Assembly: GCA_042408415.1 (NCBI GenBank)
Contig: JBHORE010000015.1
Location: 1 to 34,160, forward strand
From: Thermobaculum sp042408415
GTDB lineage: Bacteria; Chloroflexota; Chloroflexia; Thermobaculales; Thermobaculaceae
DNA length: 34,160 nucleotides
Reading direction: 5' to 3'
Part shown: one piece after another, positions 29,950-34,160 of the stretch
How the letters are laid out: each line of letters opens with the position of its first letter
How positions within the stretch are numbered: the stretch's first letter is position 1
The notes under the pieces: model-generated
The model's database searches: none
The model's input: the letters and a program-made list of their open reading frames with translations, nothing else
Told to the model about the DNA's origin: nothing
Position numbers and translations under genes: made by a program

Positions 29950-30987
29950 ATGCGAACTCTACTGGTGCCATTGGATGGTTCCAGCCTGGCCGAGCAGGCC
30001 TTGGCCTACGCCGAGGTGCTGGCTTCTAGGCTAGAGGCGAAGTTGCTGCTGTTGAGGATTTCCGAGCTTGACGATCGACGCGAGGCGTACTTGACCGCGA
30101 GAGATGAGGAGGCTCATCACGCCGCGGGGAAGTACGTGGGGGCGCTGGCGGAGGAGGTATCCCGACGTGGGGTCCCAGCCCGGGGCATAGCACGGTGTGG
30201 GAGGGCGGCAGCGTGGATTCTGGAGGAGGCGAGACTGCACCAGGCGGACCTGATCGTTATGACCGCCCATGGGATGGGGCGCACGGGTCCGGCCGCGTAC
30301 GGCCGAGTCGCTAGCGAGGTGCTATCGCGTGCCCAGGTGCCCGTGCTGCTGGTGCCCACCGATCCCTCGAAATCCGTAGCGTTGTTGGCCCAAAGGCACC
30401 CCGGGATCCTCGTGCCTTTGGACGGCTCGCTGGCTGCCGAAGAGGCATTGGTTGTGGCCAAGTCCCTGGCAGATCGGTTGTGGGCTGAGCTATGGCTGTC
30501 AACAGCCTACCCTCGACGGGAGGATGTATCGCGGCGGCAGATGGTGCTTGGCAGAATCGAGGCGCTAAGCTACCTGGCGCAGCTTCGGCTCCATCTAGCC
30601 TTGGAGGGCTACAGAGCTCGGATAGAGGTGCGCCCTGGACCGCCGGCCGAGGTCATAAGTGAGGTCTATCATCACAGAGATGCGGCGCTGGTAGTGATGG
30701 CCACGCACAGCCGCATCGGACGAGACTGGCTGCCGACTGGGAGTGTGCCGTCTCGGCTCGTCGAGAACGGTACTATGCCGCTGCTCCTGGTACGGCCCCG
30801 TAGGTTCGGGTGGACCAACTATCTGTATCTACCAAGCTCCGACTGCCGATTGGAGCTTGACGGTTCTGAGCGTGTACTCGTATGGGCGGCGCTCAGAGCG
30901 TTGTCCCAAGCTATCCCGGACGGCGAAGAGGATGCTCGTAATATCCTACAGGATCTGGAGCGGAAGCTGCTATCCCCGGAAGAATAG
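29950..30987 (+). CDS. Tandem universal stress protein 3 with C-terminal extension
   Basis: This ~345-aa protein has a first Usp domain (TLLVPLDGSSLAEQALAYAE) with loop GMGRTGPAAYGRVASEVL, and a second (ILVPLDGSLAAEEALVVAK) with loop HSRIGRDWLPTGSVPSRL. Both loops deviate from the G-x2-G-x9-G-S consensus (AYGRVA; HSRIG), so ATP binding is less certain than in Usp1 and Usp2. About 55 extra residues follow the second domain (FGWTNYLYLPSSDCRLELDG...), unlike typical Usp proteins. ATG 29950 is chosen: AGGAAGG lies 8 nt upstream; the GTG at 29941 abuts that site. It is 23 bp after the SHOCT gene and 29 bp before Usp4. Confidence 0.9.
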   Translation: MRTLLVPLDGSSLAEQALAYAEVLASRLEAKLLLLRISELDDRREAYLTARDEEAHHAAGKYVGALAEEVSRRGVPARGIARCGRAAAWILEEARLHQADLIVMTAHGMGRTGPAAYGRVASEVLSRAQVPVLLVPTDPSKSVALLAQRHPGILVPLDGSLAAEEALVVAKSLADRLWAELWLSTAYPRREDVSRRQMVLGRIEALSYLAQLRLHLALEGYRARIEVRPGPPAEVISEVYHHRDAALVVMATHSRIGRDWLPTGSVPSRLVENGTMPLLLVRPRRFGWTNYLYLPSSDCRLELDGSERVLVWAALRALSQAIPDGEEDARNILQDLERKLLSPEE

Positions 30988-31016
30988 CGCACGTTTCCTC
31001 TAAGGAGGTATCCAGC

Positions 31017-31898
31017 ATGAGTTTCTTCCCAACAACTATCCTACTGGCCACGGACGGCTCTCCCGACTCCAGGCTCGCCATGCTGGCAACCGCGGATCTG
31101 GCCAGCAGGACAGGGTCCAAGCTGCATCTGATCCACGTTGAGAGGCCCAAGCGCCTGGCGACGCACCCCTTTGGGGTGGACACCGGGTTCGAGGGGGCGG
31201 AGGAGAGCTCTTGGGAGCTACTGCTGGGAGAGGCACGGGAGGTGGAGCGGTGCGGTACTCCCGTAGCAGATATCCACTTCGTGGAGGGCAGACCATCTCA
31301 GGAGATTGTTAAGCTCGCGCTCGACCTGTCGGCGGGGCTTGTGGCGATGGGCAGCCGCGGGCTTGGCCGTCTCCAGCGGTTGGTGCTGGGCAGCGTATCC
31401 GAAGGGGTTGTGCGGCACGCTCCGTGCCCCGTGCTAGTCATGCGCGGTGGGGAGGCGGCCTGGCCGCCTCGGTGGGTTGTGGTGGGGGAGGATTTCTCCC
31501 CCGAGGCTGAGAGGGCCGCCGAGATCGCCTGCGAGCTTGCCAAGCTCTACTCAGTCAGTGCGACGTTGCTGTGGGCCTATCCCCAGCCACCTGGGGGCGA
31601 GGCAGATATGCCTCCGGCGTGGGAGGAGATTCTGAGGCTCGCGCTGCGGCACCTCAACGATCGGGCTTTCGACCTACAGGGAGTGGCTGGCCGTAGGCCT
31701 GAGATCCGGCTGGAGGCGGGCGACGCGGCGGAGGTGCTGGTGCGAGCCTCCGAGGAGTTATCGGGGCGGGCGCTCCTCGCTGTGGGCCGCAGGGGACTGG
31801 GTGCTGCCCAGCCTCCCGACCTTGGCAGCACCTCGATCAAGGTGTTGCACGCTGCACCTGGTCCGGTCCTGATATGCCCTTCTAGGGAGGCTCCTTAG
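31017..31898 (+). CDS. Tandem universal stress protein 4
   Basis: This 293-aa protein has two Usp domains. The first (TILLATDGSPDSRLAMLATA) keeps an intact ATP loop (GSRGLGRLQRLVLGSVSEGV). The second (WVVVGEDFSPEAERAAEIA) has a degenerate loop (GRRGLGAAQPPDLGSTSIKV), still with the G-S pair. The ATG at 31017 is preceded by AAGGAGG 7 nt upstream. It is less like Usp1 and Usp2 than they are to each other. It lies 29 bp after Usp3 and 75 bp before the VIT gene, where a TTTGTCGGACAAA palindrome occurs (31935-31947). Confidence 0.92.
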   Translation: MSFFPTTILLATDGSPDSRLAMLATADLASRTGSKLHLIHVERPKRLATHPFGVDTGFEGAEESSWELLLGEAREVERCGTPVADIHFVEGRPSQEIVKLALDLSAGLVAMGSRGLGRLQRLVLGSVSEGVVRHAPCPVLVMRGGEAAWPPRWVVVGEDFSPEAERAAEIACELAKLYSVSATLLWAYPQPPGGEADMPPAWEEILRLALRHLNDRAFDLQGVAGRRPEIRLEAGDAAEVLVRASEELSGRALLAVGRRGLGAAQPPDLGSTSIKVLHAAPGPVLICPSREAP

Positions 31899-31973
31899 CT
31901 GTGAGGCATTGTCTGAGAGCGGAGGCCGTTTACGGTTTGTCGGACAAAGACCTCACTCGGGAGGAAGCTCCGC

Positions 31974-32519
31974 ATGGCTAGTCCCGGTGAGCTGCGCGAG
32001 ACGGTGCGCGACGCGGCCTCCCGCTACATCGGGGATCTGGTGTACGGAGCCAACGACGGCGTCGTCACCACCTTTGCCGTCGTAGCCGGCTCCGCTGGGG
32101 CCGATCTCCCACCCTATGTGGTCCTGATACTAGGGGTGGCCAACCTGCTTGCTGATGGCTTCTCGATGGGTGCGAGCAGCTACCTCGCCATCCGCTCGGA
32201 GTCGGCCACACTGGAGGCGAGCGGCCGTCCGATTCCCGGCCGCTCGCCTTTGCGGCATGCTTTGGCAACGTTTGGAGCCTTCGTTGTAGTGGGTGGCCTC
32301 CCGCTAATCGCCTTCCTGGCGCCGGCGGCTCCTACTCATCGCTTCGCGCTCACAGCAGCGCTCGCGCTGACCACCATGTTCGCGTTTGGGGCCGCACGTA
32401 GCTGGGTAACCCATAAGTCGTGGTGGCGGAGTGGGCTGGAGATGCTCCTCATAGGCGCTGCCGCGTCTGCAGTGGCTTACGCCACGGGCGCCCTTGTGGC
32501 GGTCCTGAGCAGCACATAA
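31974..32519 (+). CDS. VIT1/CCC1-family membrane protein, short form
   Basis: The 181-aa protein matches the transmembrane part of the VIT1/CCC1 iron-manganese transporter family: YGANDGVVTTFAVVAGSAGA, VLILGVANLLADGFSMGASSYL and a C-terminal pair of helices. It has five hydrophobic segments. It lacks the cytosolic metal-binding helical insert seen in plant VIT1, so transport of Fe2+ or Mn2+ is inferred from family only. GGGAGGA lies 8 nt before ATG 31974. It is the last gene of the plus-strand unit and ends at a terminator. Sequestering or exporting redox-active metal would suit a stress island. Confidence 0.88.
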   Translation: MASPGELRETVRDAASRYIGDLVYGANDGVVTTFAVVAGSAGADLPPYVVLILGVANLLADGFSMGASSYLAIRSESATLEASGRPIPGRSPLRHALATFGAFVVVGGLPLIAFLAPAAPTHRFALTAALALTTMFAFGAARSWVTHKSWWRSGLEMLLIGAAASAVAYATGALVAVLSST

Positions 32520-32545
32520 GGTATGGCTCCACGCGGAGCCATACC
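32520..32545 (+). terminator. Terminator after the VIT-family gene
   Basis: GGTATGGCTCC (32520-32530) and GGAGCCATACC (32535-32545) form a perfect 11-bp stem with loop ACGC, starting at the base after the stop codon. No strong T tract follows. Confidence 0.75.
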
Positions 32546-32601
32546 CCTGATTCTTGGGTCTCGAGAGCCAAGCGGGCGTGCGGCGCATCTCCGGCCGCAT
32601 A

Positions 32602-32641
32602 TACTCATAGGGGTGGTGCGATCGCACCACCCCTATGAGTA
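32602..32641. repeat. Perfect 40-bp palindrome between convergent genes
   Basis: TACTCATAGGGGTGGTGCGA (32602-32621) is followed directly by its exact reverse complement (32622-32641), with no spacer. The centre contains GCGATCGC. It lies between the VIT gene (ends 32519) and the convergent DoxX gene (ends 32666), so it probably acts as the DoxX terminator or as a second, bidirectional one. Confidence 0.85.
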
Positions 32642-32665
32642 CGAACTGGGAAGGCGACTGTACGG

Positions 32666-33427
32666 TTAGGTTGCCTCTCGGGCTCGCGCACTCGTGGCCC
32701 GGCCCTCGCCCCACAATGGTTGGATGCGTGGAATGATCCAGCGGTCCAACCCCCACCAGCCGGCAGGCCGCCAGCCTATGATCAGCACCAGCTCTAGCGC
32801 GAGCATGATGGGGTTGGTAGAGACCGCGCCCGCCAACAGGAAGTTGGCGTTCATAAACCCGCCGAAGAAGGCCGCTATCCCCGTGAGCACCCCAAGGATC
32901 AGCGCGATGCCCACCAGCACCTCTCCCCACGCCACCAGGTAGCTGAACAGTGTGGCGTTGGGCAGCACCAGCTCCCGCAGGAACCAGGCATACCAACCTT
33001 GGACGTTAGGGTGCTCGCCGCTGGTCTGAGCGAGCGCTCCTTGCACGAACCCCCGCAGAGCTACTCCAGCCTGACTACCGGTCCATGCAGGACTTGTCAC
33101 TTTCTCCCATCCGGATGAGAGCCAGAGGTAGCCCAGGTAGATGCGGATGGGCAGGAGCAGCACCGCCGCGTTGTACCCGTGGCGGAGGAACTGGTACCAC
33201 CTCCATTCGCGATGGGGAAGGTCGTCAGGGCTGGGCGTGTAGTCCCCCGGCTTGTAGGCGCTTGCTAGCACCCAGGTAGTGGCTATGAAGAGGATCAGAC
33301 CGACCACCAGCGCCGCGAACGCCAACGCCTGATCGGCCCCCCTCAAGCCGCTGTAGTAGAGCAGCAGGCCTCCTATGATGGCGGCTACCAACGCCCCCCA
33401 CATCAAGTTCTGCTTGCCGTCACGCAT
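32666..33427 (-). CDS. DoxX family membrane protein 2, with extended N-terminus
   Basis: The 253-aa protein has two extra N-terminal hydrophobic segments (LMWGALVAAIIGGLLLYY; ALAFAALVVGLILFIATTW) and then the DoxX domain (YLGYLWLSSGWEKVTSP, GEHPNVQGWYAWFLRELVLP, MNANFLLAGAVSTNPIML). ATG 33427 is the start, with GGAGGT 6 nt upstream; the frame extends further but without a site. It shares a 109-nt identical tract with DoxX 1 at 23864. The upstream region has a GATGTGGG palindrome and paired-box copy C, so it probably belongs to the same regulon. Function is inferred as for DoxX 1: membrane redox or oxidative stress. Confidence 0.9.
   Translation of the reverse strand: MRDGKQNLMWGALVAAIIGGLLLYYSGLRGADQALAFAALVVGLILFIATTWVLASAYKPGDYTPSPDDLPHREWRWYQFLRHGYNAAVLLLPIRIYLGYLWLSSGWEKVTSPAWTGSQAGVALRGFVQGALAQTSGEHPNVQGWYAWFLRELVLPNATLFSYLVAWGEVLVGIALILGVLTGIAAFFGGFMNANFLLAGAVSTNPIMLALELVLIIGWRPAGWWGLDRWIIPRIQPLWGEGRATSARAREAT
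32862..32970 (-). repeat. 109-nt tract identical to 24144-24252 (inverted copy)
   Basis: This is the second copy of the tract shared by the DoxX paralogues, in inverted orientation about 8.6 kb from the first. The tract is flanked by sequence that differs every few bases. Confidence 0.85.
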
Positions 33428-33454
33428 AGCGTTACCTCCTTCATCTGTGGTCTG

Positions 33455-33474
33455 GATGTGGGTTATCCCACATC
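33455..33474 (-). promoter_or_regulatory. Palindrome just upstream of DoxX 2
   Basis: GATGTGGG-TTAT-CCCACATC is a perfect 8-4-8 inverted repeat 28 bp before the DoxX start, where it could overlap the promoter or lie in the leader. The half GGATGTGGGT also occurs once upstream of Usp2 (22706-22715). It may be an operator or a leader hairpin. Confidence 0.45.
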
Positions 33475-33515
33475 TGCTAGCCCAAGTGTACGCAGGGCGA
33501 TCCCAGAGGGACAAC

Positions 33516-33550
33516 ACCCCAACAGGTGGTTTCGTCCCACACCTTGGGGT
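33516..33550. promoter_or_regulatory. Paired palindromic box element, copy C
   Basis: ACCCCAACAGGTGG (33516-33529) and CCACACCTTGGGGT (33537-33550) are separated by 7 bp. The first half matches copy A at 13 of 14 positions and the second at 14 of 14, while the spacer is unrelated (2 of 7). This selective conservation indicates protein binding. It lies 88 bp before the DoxX 2 start. Confidence 0.7.
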
Positions 33551-33933
33551 GGCTCCTTTGGGCACGGCCCCCTAGCCGGGGCTGCGCAGCCCCATGATGG
33601 GATCCCGACCTCGCAGTCACCCGGATCGCCCTGCCTCCTGACCTGGTTGGTTTGCCGGTGGGTCATGGTGTACGTCTTTGGGGCGACGTCCGCGGCACTC
33701 TTTGCGAGTACGTCATCGTCGGAGTGATGCGTTGTGGCGCTACCTCCTGCCTCCAGCCATGGATCGTCCACCCCGGGACCAGTTAGTACGGCGACCAGAG
33801 CATGAGTCCAGCTAACGTCACCTTTTGGGGTAGCCGCCATACTACCCGCTTATGTTCTACCAACCACCCCACGTCGCGGTCCGCATCAGAGGCGGTGGAT
33901 GTACTATTGAGGGAGAGCGAGAGGAGACAAGAG

Positions 33934-34160
33934 ATGGGTAAGGGAATGAAGAGTGAACGTATGTGGGGGCTCGGGCTGATCCTGCTGGGCACATGTGTGG
34001 CGGCCAGCTCGCTGCTGGGACCGCTCGTCCTGGAGGTGATCAGGTTCCGGGTATCAGCCAGTGCGGAGACACAACTGGTGGGCGGCGAGATAGTGTCGCT
34101 CCTGATCGTGGCTCCTATGGCCATAGCTGCCGGGCTGCTGGCGATCAGAGGGCACGATCT
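33934..34160 (+). CDS. Membrane protein of unknown function, N-terminal part (runs off the window)
   Basis: ATG 33934 has GAGGAG about 7 nt upstream and the frame stays open to the window end (75 codons). After a charged start (GKGMKSERMW) there is a hydrophobic segment (LGLILLGTCVAASSLLGPLV), a short polar loop, and a second segment (GEIVSLLIVAPMAIAAGLLA). At least two transmembrane helices are therefore present. I do not recognise a family. Its upstream region holds GGGTAG-N8-CTACCC and a degenerate ACC-N4-GGG box, so it may belong to the same control network. Confidence 0.65.
   Translation, partial: MGKGMKSERMWGLGLILLGTCVAASSLLGPLVLEVIRFRVSASAETQLVGGEIVSLLIVAPMAIAAGLLAIRGHD

Larger units (their letters stand above)
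33428..33933. other. Divergent control region between DoxX 2 and the last gene
   Basis: No convincing gene is present in this 506-bp stretch. It is rich in inverted repeats: 33455-33474, paired-box copy C at 33516-33550, a perfect 16-bp palindrome GGGGCTGCGCAGCCCC (33578-33593), and GGGTAG-N8-CTACCC (33828-33833/33842-33847). The last two lie toward the plus-strand gene. Confidence 0.6.

Noticed and set aside
32616..32625. GCGATCGC inside the 40-bp palindrome, resembling the cyanobacterial HIP1 octamer
   Set aside because: It is a single occurrence explained by the palindrome centre, and nothing else in the window is cyanobacterial.
1..34160. CRISPR arrays, tRNA or rRNA genes, insertion sequences, phage genes
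   Set aside because: No spaced direct-repeat array, cloverleaf, rRNA signature, transposase or integrase motif was seen on reading both strands.

Overview
This looks like a chromosomal or large-replicon segment from a thermophilic, Gram-positive-like bacterium, most probably a member of the Chloroflexota (Thermobaculum/Thermomicrobia-like). That placement is inference from moderate GC, heavy AGG/AGA/ATA codon use, frequent GTG/TTG starts, Tat-type lipoprotein signals and protein style; no rRNA or other phylogenetic marker is present. I see no tRNA, rRNA, CRISPR array, insertion sequence or phage gene. The window is almost entirely ion homeostasis, sugar uptake and stress protection.

Region 1 (1-2402) is a copper module: a truncated His-rich P1B-type Cu ATPase and a CopZ-like chaperone on the minus strand, divergent from csoR, a small membrane-anchored protein and a double-DUF305 lipoprotein. 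A hairpin appears to mask the ribosome binding site of the DUF305 gene. Region 2 (2435-4635, minus) is a TetR-controlled ABC-2 exporter whose ATPase gene carries a single-base frameshift in a G run; two palindromes sit in the tetR promoter and leader.

Region 3 (4759-13624, plus) is a Kdp potassium-uptake locus with unusual wiring. The sensor is split: a DUF4118/HisKA/HATPase kinase with a KdpE-like regulator is encoded first, and the KdpD N-terminal sensor/Usp half is a separate gene after kdpC. A lone receiver protein, a 31-aa membrane peptide, kdpF and an unrecognised 104-aa protein precede kdpA. A 1.4-kb gene-poor gap follows.

Region 4 (14941-20657) is a carbohydrate-uptake operon: a HutC-type GntR regulator with a canonical GTATATAC operator in its own leader, a solute-binding lipoprotein, two permeases (no ATPase), a tandem-GNAT acetyltransferase and a PIG-L-family protein whose catalytic Asp is replaced by Ala.

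Region 5 (21074 to the end) is a stress island: four tandem universal stress proteins, two flavodoxin-fold proteins, two DoxX paralogues sharing a 109-nt identical tract, an MgtA-type P-type ATPase preceded by a 40-codon ORF, a PAS-GAF histidine kinase, a SHOCT protein and a VIT-family protein. A paired palindromic box (ACCC-N4-GGGT type) recurs upstream of three transcription units here, including the kinase gene. I propose that these units form one regulon, loosely analogous in gene content to the mycobacterial DosR regulon.
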